33,816 nucleotides of DNA, from NCBI GenBank assembly GCA_944386975.1, contig CALXDC010000031.1:1-33816 (forward strand), written 5' to 3'. This document shows positions 16,083-24,327 of this stretch, one piece after another. How positions within the stretch are numbered: position 1 is the stretch's first letter; every line of letters begins with the position of its first letter. The notes under the pieces are model-generated. The model worked only from the letters and a program-made list of their open reading frames with translations, was not told the origin of the DNA and did not search any database. Origin of the DNA: an uncultured Oscillospiraceae bacterium. Lineage in GTDB: Bacteria; Bacillota; Clostridia; Oscillospirales; Oscillospiraceae. Both the position numbers and the translations under genes were made by a program.

Positions 16083-16631
16083 ATGAAACTGCTGATTGCA
16101 TCGGATATTCACGGCTCCGCCCACTTCTGCGCCCAGCTGATGGAAGCGGTGGAGCGAGAGCAGCCCGAAAAGCTCTTGCTGCTGGGGGACCTGCTCTACC
16201 ACGGTCCCCGGAACCCTCTGCCGGAGGGGTACGACTGCCCCAAGACCTGCGCCATGCTCAACAGCCTCAAGGACCGCATCGCCGCCGTCCGGGGCAACTG
16301 CGACTGTGAGGTGGACCAGATGGTGCTGGACTTCCCCATTCTGGCCGACTACGTCCTGGTGGAAGCCGACGGAGTCTCCCTCTTCGTCACCCACGGCCAC
16401 CGGTTCCACGAGGAGAATCTGCCCCCCATGGCCAAGGGCACCGTTCTCCTCCACGGCCACACCCACGTACCCGTCTGCAGAGTCCACGAGGACTACATCT
16501 ATATGAATCCCGGCTCCGTGTCCCTTCCCAAGGAGAGCAGCCGCCACGGCTACATGACTCTGGAGGATGGGCTCTTTCTGTGGAAGGACCTCAGCGGAGA
16601 GGTCTGGCAGGAGTACCGGCTGGCCCGCTGA
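16083..16631 (+). CDS. yfcE: YfcE-type metallophosphodiesterase
   Basis: A 182-residue cytoplasmic calcineurin-fold phosphodiesterase with two metal ions. All metal-ligand motifs are visible: ASDIHG near residues 7-12, LLGDLLYHGPRN, RGNCDCEVDQM, THGHRF and LHGHTHVP, then the typical NPGSVSLPKE. Length and motif spelling agree closely with E. coli YfcE, which hydrolyses artificial phosphodiesters and whose natural substrate is unsettled. The ATG at 16083 follows AAGGAG; an upstream in-frame ATG at 16050 has no ribosome site. The gene stands alone and ends 80 bases before the sigma-factor gene. Confidence 0.92.
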   Translation: MKLLIASDIHGSAHFCAQLMEAVEREQPEKLLLLGDLLYHGPRNPLPEGYDCPKTCAMLNSLKDRIAAVRGNCDCEVDQMVLDFPILADYVLVEADGVSLFVTHGHRFHEENLPPMAKGTVLLHGHTHVPVCRVHEDYIYMNPGSVSLPKESSRHGYMTLEDGLFLWKDLSGEVWQEYRLAR

Positions 16632-16658
16632 CCGCTTTCGCAAAATTTTTTCCTTTCC

Positions 16659-16691
16659 CTGCAATAAACCGCCTCAGTTTTGCATTATGTA
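16659..16691 (+). promoter_or_regulatory. Possible ECF-type promoter of the sigma/anti-sigma pair
   Basis: No vegetative promoter is evident between yfcE and the sigma gene. The spacing of AATAAACC with a downstream TGTA about 17 bases later resembles ECF promoters (AAC-type -35, GTA-type -10) that sigma factors use on their own operons. This is a weak match. Confidence 0.25.
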
Positions 16692-16711
16692 AGTGACAGG
16701 AGAGATAAGCC

Positions 16712-17287
16712 ATGTGGATGATGCTTGCCGCGATGCCAGCGAATCGCGCCCCCCTCCCGGCGGAACTGGAGGATCTCCTCCTTGGCGTGGCCGCCGGGGA
16801 CCGGGAGGCGCTGTCCGAGTTCTACGCCAGAACCAGGACCGCTGTCTACGGTCTGGCACTGTCGTATCTCCGCAGCGGACACGACGCGGAGGACGTGGTC
16901 CAGGATACCTATATCCGGGTATGGAACAGCGCGGAGAGCTATCGCCCCCAGGGGAAACCCATGGCCTGGCTTCTGACCATCGCCAAACATTTGTCCCTCA
17001 TGCGCCTGCGGGAGCGGGACAAGGTGGTGGATCTGCCCCAGGAGGACTGGAACACCCTGGCTATCGACAGCCCGGCGGTGACGGCAGAGGACCGGCAGGT
17101 CCTCACCGCGGCTCTATGCGCCCTCACCGACCAGGAGCGGCGGATTGTCCTGCTCCACGCTGTCACCGGCATGAAGCACCGGGAGATCGCCCAGGTACTG
17201 GAGCTGCCTCTGGCCACGGTACTGTCCAAGTACCACCGGGCACTGAAGAAACTGAGAAACCGGCTGGAAGGAGATGAACTGCCGTGA
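16712..17287 (+). CDS. RNA polymerase ECF sigma factor
   Basis: A 191-residue sigma-70 family factor of the extracytoplasmic type. Region 2 runs over about residues 25-95, with LRSGHDAEDVVQDTYIRVW (core binding and -10 recognition) and the MAWLLTIAKHL helix; region 4 covers about 125-185, with LTDQERRIVLLHAV and the helix-turn-helix HREIAQVLELPLATVLSKYH. There is no region 1 or 3. AGGAGA lies eight bases before the ATG. It overlaps the next gene by four bases (GTGA); that gene has an RsgI-like layout, so it is the expected membrane anti-sigma factor. The signal it answers to is unknown; the pair may sense envelope state. Confidence 0.9.
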   Translation: MWMMLAAMPANRAPLPAELEDLLLGVAAGDREALSEFYARTRTAVYGLALSYLRSGHDAEDVVQDTYIRVWNSAESYRPQGKPMAWLLTIAKHLSLMRLRERDKVVDLPQEDWNTLAIDSPAVTAEDRQVLTAALCALTDQERRIVLLHAVTGMKHREIAQVLELPLATVLSKYHRALKKLRNRLEGDELP

Positions 17288-18783
17288 CCGATCAGGAACT
17301 GGAGCGCAGGCTGTGCGCCGCTGTGGAGCACGCCGCCCCCGATCAGCTGCAGAGCATCCTCTCCAGCTGCGGTGAGCGGAAAGGAACTGTGATCCCTATG
17401 ACAGAGAACAAGAAGAACAAACGACGCTTTGCCAGGATGGCGGCGGCGGCCTGTCTGGCCCTGCTGCTGGTGGGCGGCGGCGCCGCGGGCGTGTTGACTG
17501 CGCGGGCCAACGCGGTGGCCTCCATCATCTCTTTGGACGTCAATCCCAGCATTGAGCTGAAGGTCAGCAAGAGCGAGAAGGTGCTCTCCGCTGATCCCCT
17601 GAACGCGGAGGCGGAAGAGATTCTCACCGACCTGCCCCTGAAGGGCACCGACCTGAACGTGGCGGTAAACGCCATTGTGGGCAGCCTCCTGCGCCACGGC
17701 TACCTGGACAGCATTGCCTCCGCCATTCTGATCTCCGTGGAGGACGAGGATCAGGCCCGGGCCACCCGGCTGGAGCAGAGCCTCACCACCGAGGTGGGGG
17801 CCGCCCTGCAGAACGCCCAGTCCGGCGCCTCGGTGCTCAGCCAGACCCTGACCCAGAGCACCCAGCTGGACACCCTGGCTCGGGAGAACAACATCTCTGT
17901 GGGCAAGGCCTCCCTGATTCAGTCTGCCATGAGCCTCAACAGCGCCCTCACCTTTGACGGTCTCGCCGCTCTCTCCGTGGAGGAGCTGAGCCAGCTGGTG
18001 GAGATCGGCTCGCCCGCCATGCCGGTGGGCCGGGAGGCCGCCGCCGCCGCGGCGCTGGCCGCCGCCGGTGTGTCTGAGGCAGACGCCTGGGAGCTGGAGG
18101 TGGACGCGGAGCTGGACGAGCGGACCCCCTGCTATGAGGTGGAGTTCAAGACCAGTACCGGCGAGTATGAGTACGCCGTGGACGCCTACACCGGCGAGAT
18201 CCTCTGGGGCGGCGCCGAGGAGCGCTACACCGGCAGCGGCACTTCCTCCAACAGCGGCTCCGGCGGCGGTTCCAACAGCGGCAGCACATCCTCCGGCAGT
18301 ACGTCTTCCGGCAGCGCCGCCGGCAATACCTCCGGCAGCACTTCCGCCGGCGGTGACATCGGCCTGGAAAAGGCCAAGAGCATCGCCTTTGCCGACGCCG
18401 GGGTCAGCGCCTCCAGCGTGGTGAATCTGGAGACAGATCGAGACTGGGACGACGGCCGCTGGGAGTATGAAATCGAGTTCTGGAGCGGCAGCACCGAATA
18501 CGACTACGAGATCTCCGGCACCGACGGAACCATTCTGAAGCGGGAGAGCAAGGTCCACGCCGTCAGCGTTGACAGTATCATCTCCGCCGAGGCGGCCCGG
18601 GACGCCGCCCTGGCCCACGCCGGTCTGAGCCTCTCGGACGTGTGGGACCTGGAGGTGGATGAGGAGCTGGACGACCGCACCCCCCACTACGATGTGGAAT
18701 TCAAAGGCGCCGGAATGGAGTATGAGTACGAGATCGACGCCGCCAGCGGCAGCGTGCTCCATTACGAGAAGGATCGGGATTGA
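17284..18783 (+). CDS. Membrane anti-sigma factor with RsgI-like and three PepSY domains
   Basis: A 499-residue single-pass membrane protein, probably holding the upstream sigma factor. Residues 1-50 are cytoplasmic (MTDQELERRLCAAVEHAAP and a basic NKKNKRRFARM stop). A membrane helix spans about 52-73. Just outside is an RsgI-like middle domain (ASIISLDVNPSIELKVSKSE and following, to about 165), then a helical stretch. PepSY-like domains lie at about 245-312, 358-420 and 430-498; the first and third are close copies (ELEVDAELDERTPCYEVEF against DLEVDEELDDRTPHYDVEF). A Ser/Gly/Thr linker at about 315-356 joins the first two. The start is GTG at 17284. Domain names come from sequence look; binding to the sigma factor is inferred from coupling and topology. 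Confidence 0.85.
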   Translation: MTDQELERRLCAAVEHAAPDQLQSILSSCGERKGTVIPMTENKKNKRRFARMAAAACLALLLVGGGAAGVLTARANAVASIISLDVNPSIELKVSKSEKVLSADPLNAEAEEILTDLPLKGTDLNVAVNAIVGSLLRHGYLDSIASAILISVEDEDQARATRLEQSLTTEVGAALQNAQSGASVLSQTLTQSTQLDTLARENNISVGKASLIQSAMSLNSALTFDGLAALSVEELSQLVEIGSPAMPVGREAAAAAALAAAGVSEADAWELEVDAELDERTPCYEVEFKTSTGEYEYAVDAYTGEILWGGAEERYTGSGTSSNSGSGGGSNSGSTSSGSTSSGSAAGNTSGSTSAGGDIGLEKAKSIAFADAGVSASSVVNLETDRDWDDGRWEYEIEFWSGSTEYDYEISGTDGTILKRESKVHAVSVDSIISAEAARDAALAHAGLSLSDVWDLEVDEELDDRTPHYDVEFKGAGMEYEYEIDAASGSVLHYEKDRD

Positions 18784-18812
18784 TCCCCCCGCCGGTCCGG
18801 GGATGCAATAGA

Positions 18813-18850
18813 GGGAAGGAGAAGCGAAAAGCCGCTTCTCCTTCCCTTTT
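18813..18850 (+). terminator. Terminator of the sigma/anti-sigma operon
   Basis: Arms GGGAAGGAGAAGCG and CGCTTCTCCTTCCC pair perfectly around a six-base loop and are followed by TTTT. Confidence 0.85.
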
Positions 18851-18886
18851 CCTGTTGGGAAAATAGAGGCGGGGATGAATTTGAGG

Positions 18887-18915
18887 TTGCGGGGGGGCGC
18901 GGGATACGATATAAT
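18887..18915 (+). promoter_or_regulatory. Promoter of the aminotransferase gene
   Basis: TTGCGG at 18887-18892 and a perfect TATAAT at 18910-18915 are 17 bases apart. Confidence 0.7.
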
Positions 18916-18977
18916 AGGGGCAAGAGATCCCTCTGTCCCCCCCGCGAGAGGAACTATATCGAAAAGGAGAGATACTT

Positions 18978-20168
18978 ATGAAATTTTCAGAAAAAGCAAA
19001 GAAATGCGGACTCTCCCCCATGCGGAAGTTTCATCCCTACGCAGTGGCCGCCAAAGCAGCGGGGAAAAAGATTTACCATCTGAACATTGGTCAACCCGAC
19101 ATTGAAACCCCGGCGGCTGCCTTCGAGGCGGTGCGCCACTTCACCCAGCCGGTGCTGGAGTACGCCCCCTCCCCCGGCATTCCGGAGCTCATCACCGCCG
19201 TCCAGGGCTACTACGACAAGCTGGGGATCCACTTTAAGGAGAGCGAGATCCTGGTGACCACCGGCGGCAGCGAGGCTTTGCAGATCGCTTTGAACTGCAT
19301 TTTGGACGAGGGGGACGAGATCATCATTCCCGAGCCCTTCTACCCCAACTACAACACCTTTGTCTGCACCACCGGCGCGTCCATCCGTCCCCTCACCACC
19401 ACCCCTGAGGAGGGCTACTTCTACGCCGAGCGGTCCCGGGTGGAAGCCCTCATCAACGAGCACACCCGGGCCATCATGGTCACCAACCCCGGCAATCCCA
19501 CCGGTGTGGTGCTGTCCCCGGATCAGATGCGGATGCTGGCGGACGTGGCCAAGGAGCACGGCCTCTTCCTCATCGGCGACGAGGTATACCGGGAGTTCGT
19601 CTACGGCGGCGAGGCGCTGGCCTCTCTGGGCCAGTATGAGGACGCGGCGGAAAACGTGATTCTCATTGACTCCGTATCCAAGCGGTTCTCCGCCTGCGGC
19701 GCCCGGATCGGCGTGATCATCTCCCGCAACGCGGAGCTGATGGCCCACGCCATGAAGTACTGCCAGGCCCGGCTGTCTGTGGCCACCCTGGACCAGGTGG
19801 CCGCCGCCGCCCTGTACACGGTGCCCGGGAGCTACTTTGAGGCCGTCCGGGAGGAGTACAAGCGCCGCCGGGATACGGTGGTCGGCAAGCTGAAGGAGAT
19901 TCCCGGCGTGGTGTGCGAGTGCCCGGAGGGCGCCTTCTATCTCATGGCCAAGCTGCCGGTGGACAGCGCAGACGCCTTCCAGCAGTGGCTGCTGACGGAC
20001 TTTGACGACAACGGTGAGACGGTGATGTTCGCCCCCGGCGAATCCTTCTACGGCACCCCGGGCAAGGGTGTGGACGAGATCCGCATCGCCTATGTGCTCA
20101 AGGAAGCGGATCTGGCCCGGGCCTGCGATCTGCTGGCTCTGGGCATCAAGGCCTACAACAACCGGTAA
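18978..20168 (+). CDS. Pyridoxal phosphate-dependent class I aminotransferase
   Basis: A 396-residue fold-type I aminotransferase. Visible marks are IYHLNIGQPDIETP near residues 34-47, the cofactor-binding TTGGSEALQIAL near 94-105, NPGNPTGVVL near 174-183 with the family Asn, IGDEVYREFVYGG near 207-219 with Asp and Tyr for the PLP ring, and the Schiff-base Lys in DSVSKRFSACGARIG. This is the aspartate/aromatic/branched-chain group of AspC-like enzymes; the exact amino donor cannot be read from motifs. The ATG follows AAGGAG at a good distance. The gene is alone, with its own promoter and terminator. Confidence 0.9.
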   Translation: MKFSEKAKKCGLSPMRKFHPYAVAAKAAGKKIYHLNIGQPDIETPAAAFEAVRHFTQPVLEYAPSPGIPELITAVQGYYDKLGIHFKESEILVTTGGSEALQIALNCILDEGDEIIIPEPFYPNYNTFVCTTGASIRPLTTTPEEGYFYAERSRVEALINEHTRAIMVTNPGNPTGVVLSPDQMRMLADVAKEHGLFLIGDEVYREFVYGGEALASLGQYEDAAENVILIDSVSKRFSACGARIGVIISRNAELMAHAMKYCQARLSVATLDQVAAAALYTVPGSYFEAVREEYKRRRDTVVGKLKEIPGVVCECPEGAFYLMAKLPVDSADAFQQWLLTDFDDNGETVMFAPGESFYGTPGKGVDEIRIAYVLKEADLARACDLLALGIKAYNNR

Positions 20169-20180
20169 TGTTCCCTCCCC

Positions 20181-20215
20181 GCCCTCTGCAGGTTTCCCCT
20201 GCAGAGGGCGTTTTT
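20181..20215 (+). terminator. Terminator of the aminotransferase gene
   Basis: Arms GCCCTCTGCAG and CTGCAGAGGGC around a seven-base loop, followed by G and TTTTT, 12 bases after the stop codon. Confidence 0.85.
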
Positions 20216-20252
20216 CCGTCTCCGCCGCCTTCAGATTCTCCTCCAGACAGCA

Positions 20253-20282
20253 AAAAAGGAGCCGCCGAAGCGGCTCCTTTTT
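20253..20282. terminator. Terminator of the minus-strand sugar operon
   Basis: AAAAAGGAGCCGC and GCGGCTCCTTTTT form a perfect stem around CGAA with an A-run and T-run on the two sides, eight bases beyond the end of the isomerase-like gene. It can act in both directions. Confidence 0.85.
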
Positions 20283-20290
20283 CATGCTCT

Positions 20291-21763
20291 TCAGGCCCAG
20301 GGGTTCTCCGTGGGATAGGGCAGGGTCTTGGGCTGGTTGTAGGCGATGTCCGCCACGCCGAAGTACTTGAGCACCTCGAAGAGGGCCTTGCCGCAGTGGG
20401 CGAAGGCCACCGCGCCGTGGTGGGGATAGCGCTTCTGCACCAGCACATGGCGGTAGAACCGGCCCATCTCCGGAATGGCGAAGATGCCGATGCCGCCGAA
20501 GGAGCGGGTGGCCACAGGCAGCACCTCGCCCTGGGCGATGTAGGAGCGGAGATTCCCCTCGCTGTCGCACTGGAGGCGGTAGAAGGTGACGGCGCCGGGG
20601 GCGATGTCGCCCTCCAGAGTGCCCCGGGTAAAGTCGGGAGTGCCGCCGTTCTCCAGCAGGCGGTTCTGGATCAGCTGGTACTTCACCGCGCAGCCGCCGC
20701 ACATCTTGCAGCTGGGGGTGTTGCCGCAGTGGAAGCCCATGAAGGTGTCGGTGAGCTTGTAGTCGAACTTGCCGGCGATGTCCTCGTCGTAGATGTACTG
20801 GGGCACGGAGTTGTTGATATCCAGCAGGGTGACGGCGTCACCGGTGATGCAGGTGCCGATGTACTCGCTGAGAGCGCCGTAGATGTCCACCTCGCAGGCC
20901 ACGGGGATGCCCCGGGAGGCCAGGCGGGAGTTCACATAGCAGGGCTCAAAGCCGAACTGCTCGGGGAAGGCGGGCCAGCACTTGTCGGCAAAGGCCACGT
21001 ACTGACGGGCGCCCTTGTGGGCCTCGGCCCAATCCAGCAGGGTCAGCTCAAACTGGGCCATCCGCTCCAGCAGGTCGGGATAGACCTTGTCGCCCATCTC
21101 CTTCTGCATGTCGGCGGCCACCTCGGCAATGCGCTTGTCCCCGGCGTGAGCCTTGTAGGACACCAGGAGGTCCAGCTCGCTGTTCTCCTCCACCTCGACG
21201 CCCAGCTCATAGAGGCCCTTGATGGGGGCGTTGCAGGCGAAGAAGTCCTGGGGACGGGGACCGAAGGTGATGATCTTCAGATTCTTCACACCGATGATGG
21301 CCCGGGCGATGGGGATGAACTCCCGGATCATGTCCGCGCACTCCTGGGCGGTGCCCACGGGGTACTCGGGCAGGTAGGCCTTCAGATGGCGCATGCCCAG
21401 ATTGTAGGAGCAGTTCAGCACGCCGCAGTAGGCGTCGCCCCGGCCGTTGATCATGTCCCCGTCGCCCTCGGCGGCGGCGATGTACATGACGGGACCGTCA
21501 AACTTCTGGCACAGCAGGGTCTCGGGGGTCTCGGGACCGAAGTTGCCCAGGAACACCACCAGGGCGTTGACGCCGTTGGCCTTCACGTCCTCCAGAGCCT
21601 TCAGGGTGTCGGCCTCGTTCTCCACGGTGATGGGGCACTCATAGAGGCCCTCGCCGTAGGCCGCCACAATATTCTTGCGGCGCTGGGTGGACAGGGCGAT
21701 GGGGAAGCAGTCCCGGGACACAGCAATAATGCCCAGCTTCACGTCGGGAATGTTGGTAAACAT
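20291..21763 (-). CDS. L-fucose isomerase-like sugar isomerase with a Cys-rich insert
   Basis: A 490-residue protein related to the L-fucose/L-arabinose isomerase fold, which converts aldoses to ketoses with a Mn ion. The N-terminal part shows GNFGPETPETLL and GDGDMINGRGDAYCG. Candidate metal ligands follow in the family order Glu, Asp, His: ACEVDIYGALS, TLLDINN and MGFHCGN. Right after the His comes an unusual cluster, HCGNTPSCKMCGGC, with four Cys spaced like a metal or iron-sulfur site. Translation probably starts at ATG 21763 after AGAGG; the frame extends further upstream through the end of the DUF4867 gene, which is a shadow. It is last in an operon with xylulokinase and a sugar importer and no xylose isomerase, so it is the likely isomerase of that route; the sugar is not known. 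Confidence 0.8.
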   Translation of the reverse strand: MFTNIPDVKLGIIAVSRDCFPIALSTQRRKNIVAAYGEGLYECPITVENEADTLKALEDVKANGVNALVVFLGNFGPETPETLLCQKFDGPVMYIAAAEGDGDMINGRGDAYCGVLNCSYNLGMRHLKAYLPEYPVGTAQECADMIREFIPIARAIIGVKNLKIITFGPRPQDFFACNAPIKGLYELGVEVEENSELDLLVSYKAHAGDKRIAEVAADMQKEMGDKVYPDLLERMAQFELTLLDWAEAHKGARQYVAFADKCWPAFPEQFGFEPCYVNSRLASRGIPVACEVDIYGALSEYIGTCITGDAVTLLDINNSVPQYIYDEDIAGKFDYKLTDTFMGFHCGNTPSCKMCGGCAVKYQLIQNRLLENGGTPDFTRGTLEGDIAPGAVTFYRLQCDSEGNLRSYIAQGEVLPVATRSFGGIGIFAIPEMGRFYRHVLVQKRYPHHGAVAFAHCGKALFEVLKYFGVADIAYNQPKTLPYPTENPWA

Positions 21764-21801
21764 GTGAATCAACCTCTCTTTTCTCAAATCTGTTCCGCCG
21801 T

Positions 21802-22437
21802 TTACAGATCGGCGGCGATGTCCACGTTGACGCCGTCCAGCCGCACCGGCGCGCCCTGGGCGGCCTCGCTGCTGTCGGCGTGGGCCAGCAGCCACTTATT
21901 GGCGGCCCACAGGGTCTCGTCCTCTCCATTGAGGGGGGTGATGGCGGGCTTGGGGCCGTTGGTGCCCCGGGGCAGCACGATGACCACCTGGAACCCCGCG
22001 CCCTTGGCGGCGGAGCAGGGGGCGTAGTGCAGGGAGGTGGCGTACACCTCCACCACCGCCCCGGCAGGAGCCTTGAAGGCCTTCACCTTGGCGGTGTCGA
22101 GACGGCCGTTTACCACATCGTCCTCCCGGGCCAGGAGGAGAATGAAGTCCTCCGCGCCGATGTTCAGCTCACTGTCCCGATGGTACTCCAGGCAGTTGAG
22201 TTTGGTGTTGTGGCCGTTGCACCACCCCAGCTGGATGGGCATGCCGCCGTAGGCGTTGGCGGCCAGCTGTCCGGCAATGGGCAGGGCCTCCAGCTCCGGC
22301 TGGGAGGGCACATAGTCCACGCCCTCCGGCACAGGGGTCACGGCCTTCAGCGTCTCCAGAAGGGCTGTGGTGTCATAGCCCTCCAGCACCTTGCCGTAGG
22401 GGGCAAAGGCGGCGTCATAGATGGATTGAATGGTCAT
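21802..22437 (-). CDS. DUF4867 family protein
   Basis: A 211-residue soluble protein that I place in DUF4867, a family of unknown function found beside sugar isomerases and kinases in clostridia. It has no signal peptide or membrane helix. The middle holds LGWCNGHNTKLNCLEYHRDSELN, with His, Glu, His and Cys residues that could bind a metal in a cupin-like barrel, and later VVEVYATSLHYAPC and FQVVIVLPRGTN. The ATG at 22437 is preferred to the TTG six bases upstream because GAGGTG is seven bases before it. It lies between a tiny membrane protein and the isomerase-like gene (38 bases away); it may help that enzyme or be an epimerase or lyxose-isomerase-like enzyme itself. Confidence 0.75.
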   Translation of the reverse strand: MTIQSIYDAAFAPYGKVLEGYDTTALLETLKAVTPVPEGVDYVPSQPELEALPIAGQLAANAYGGMPIQLGWCNGHNTKLNCLEYHRDSELNIGAEDFILLLAREDDVVNGRLDTAKVKAFKAPAGAVVEVYATSLHYAPCSAAKGAGFQVVIVLPRGTNGPKPAITPLNGEDETLWAANKWLLAHADSSEAAQGAPVRLDGVNVDIAADL

Positions 22438-22555
22438 AGACAATCACCTCATGTTTGGGAGCGGTCTCCCGCAAAATGATGCAGTGTAACATTACAGAGC
22501 TTCTGGCTGACGGGGAAAAACAGCCGGGCGGCCATCTCCCGGAAGGAGCGTCTCT

Positions 22556-22795
22556 TTATGGCGTCTCCTCCCCGGCGCTCTCGTCCTCCTCCCCCCGTCG
22601 CCCTCCGGTCCGCTTCAGCGCCCAGAGGCAGAAGGCGAGGCCGCTGAGACCCAGCACGCAGCCGCTGCCCCAGGCTGCCAGATCGCTCATGCCCGTGTCC
22701 CCGCCGCCCAGCTGGGCGGAAAGGATCTTGTAGGCCAGGTACATCAGGTACCCACCCACCGCTAGACGGGTCATCAGGCGGATCTCATCACTCAT
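22556..22795 (-). CDS. Small protein with two membrane helices, function unknown
   Basis: A 79-residue protein starting at the ATG at 22795, with GGGAGGA before it. Helix one covers about residues 9-27 (LAVGGYLMYLAYKILSAQL) and helix two about 36-58 (AAWGSGCVLGLSGLAFCLWAL), followed by a charged tail, RTGGRRGEEDESAGEE. I do not recognise a family. It begins 18 bases after xylB on the same strand and precedes DUF4867, so it is co-transcribed with sugar-metabolism genes. A longer GTG start at 22816 overlapping the xylB stop is possible. Confidence 0.6.
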   Translation of the reverse strand: MSDEIRLMTRLAVGGYLMYLAYKILSAQLGGGDTGMSDLAAWGSGCVLGLSGLAFCLWALKRTGGRRGEEDESAGEETP

Positions 22796-22812
22796 ATAGC
22801 TTCCTCCCTCTG

Positions 22813-24288
22813 TCACAGCAGCTGAGGAAATACGCCCTTCAGCGCCGGATAGAGCTTGGAAAACTGCCGGTAGCGCTCCTCATAGCGCCCGGCGATCTCC
22901 GGATCGGGGGTGACGGCGTCCGCCGTCTGCACCAGCTTGGCACACACCGCCTGGACGCTGGGGTAGGCCCCGCAGGCCACCATGGCCAGCATGGCCCCGC
23001 CCATGCCGGGCCCCTGCTCGGACACGGGGGTGGTGAGCTCCACGTTGAGAACGTTGGCCATGATCTTCTTCCACAGGGGGCTCTTGGCGCCGCCGCCGCA
23101 GATCATGCTGCGCCGGATGTCCAGCCCCAGGGACCGGGCCACCTCGAAGCTGTCCCGGATGGCGAAGGCCACGCCCTCCAGCACCGCCTGGGTCATGTCG
23201 GCACGGCTGGTGTCCATGGTCATGCCCACAAAGACGCTGCGGGCGTTGGTGTCGTTGATGGGGGACCGCTCCCCCATGAGGTAGGGCAGGAAGTACACGT
23301 GGTTGCAGCCCAGCTTGTCGTCGGTGATGTCCTTCTGGGCCCCGGCGTAGTCCTGAGAGCCCAGAATCTCGTCCATCCACCACTTGTTGCAGCTGGCGGC
23401 GGAGAGCATGCAGCCCATGAGATGGTAGTGACCGTCGGCGTGGGCAAAGGCGTGAAGAGCGTTGTGGGGATCCACGCCGAAGTGGTCACTGGAGATGAAG
23501 AGGGTGCCGGAGGTGCCGAGAGAGATGTTGCAGCCTCCCTCCCCCACGGTGCCGGTGCCCACGGCGGCGGCGGCGTTGTCCCCCGCCCCGGCGCAGACCA
23601 CCACCTTCTCGGAGAGGCCCAGCTCCTGGGCGATCTCCGGACGGAGGGTACCCACCGCCTCGTAGCTCTCAAAGAGCCGGGGCATCTGGTCCTCGGTGAT
23701 GCCGCAGATGTCCAGCATCTCCCGGCTCCAGCACTTGTTTTTCACGTCCAGCAGCAGCATGCCGCTGGCGTCGGAGTAGTCGGTGCAGTGGACGCCGGTG
23801 AGAACGTAGTTGATGTAGTCCTTGGGCAGCATGATCTTCCGGATGCGGGCAAAATTCTCCGGCTCGTTCTTCCGCATCCACAAAATTTTGGGAGCGGTAA
23901 AGCCGGCGAAGGCGATGTTGGCGGTGAGGGCGGACAGCTTCTCCCGGCCGATGGTCTCATTGAGGTAGTCCACCTCGGCGGCGGTGCGGCCGTCGTTCCA
24001 GAGGATGGCGGGACGGATCACCTGGTCGTTCTCGTCCAGCACCACCAGACCGTGCATCTGGCCGCCGGCGCCGATGCCCGCCACCTGGGACTTGTCAAAG
24101 CCGTTGAGCAGGGCGGGAATCCCCTCCAGCACCGCGTTTTTCCAGTCCTCCGGGGCCTGCTGGCTCCAGCCGGGCTGAGGGAACTCCAGGGGATACTCCC
24201 GGGACAGCTCATTCTGGATCCGCCCCTCCTCGTCCATCAGCAGAAGCTTGACGGCGGAGGTACCCAGATCAATTCCAATATACAGCAT
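22813..24288 (-). CDS. xylB: Xylulokinase XylB
   Basis: XylB phosphorylates D-xylulose to xylulose 5-phosphate, feeding the pentose phosphate pathway. The 491-residue FGGY-family kinase has the ATP-binding opening YIGIDLGTSAVKLLLMD, the xylulokinase signature GIGAGGQMHGLVVLD near residues 75-90, WNDGRTAAEV, LGTSGTLFIS in the second phosphate loop, YLMGERSP and ICGGGAKSPLWKK near the C-terminus. The start is ATG 24288 after GGAGG; the frame continues four codons to a TTG without benefit. It follows the importer permease by 39 bases. No xylose isomerase gene is present, so its substrate may come from the isomerase-like protein downstream. Confidence 0.92.
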   Translation of the reverse strand: MLYIGIDLGTSAVKLLLMDEEGRIQNELSREYPLEFPQPGWSQQAPEDWKNAVLEGIPALLNGFDKSQVAGIGAGGQMHGLVVLDENDQVIRPAILWNDGRTAAEVDYLNETIGREKLSALTANIAFAGFTAPKILWMRKNEPENFARIRKIMLPKDYINYVLTGVHCTDYSDASGMLLLDVKNKCWSREMLDICGITEDQMPRLFESYEAVGTLRPEIAQELGLSEKVVVCAGAGDNAAAAVGTGTVGEGGCNISLGTSGTLFISSDHFGVDPHNALHAFAHADGHYHLMGCMLSAASCNKWWMDEILGSQDYAGAQKDITDDKLGCNHVYFLPYLMGERSPINDTNARSVFVGMTMDTSRADMTQAVLEGVAFAIRDSFEVARSLGLDIRRSMICGGGAKSPLWKKIMANVLNVELTTPVSEQGPGMGGAMLAMVACGAYPSVQAVCAKLVQTADAVTPDPEIAGRYEERYRQFSKLYPALKGVFPQLL

Positions 24289-24327
24289 AGCTTCCTCCAA
24301 AGGCAGCGCCTTGTGTCGATGTTGTTG

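Noticed and set aside
15960-16664. N-terminal extension of the HAD phosphatase by over 200 residues
   Set aside because: The extension is the antisense shadow of yfcE and lies upstream of a good promoter; the HAD fold begins at the GTG at 15959.
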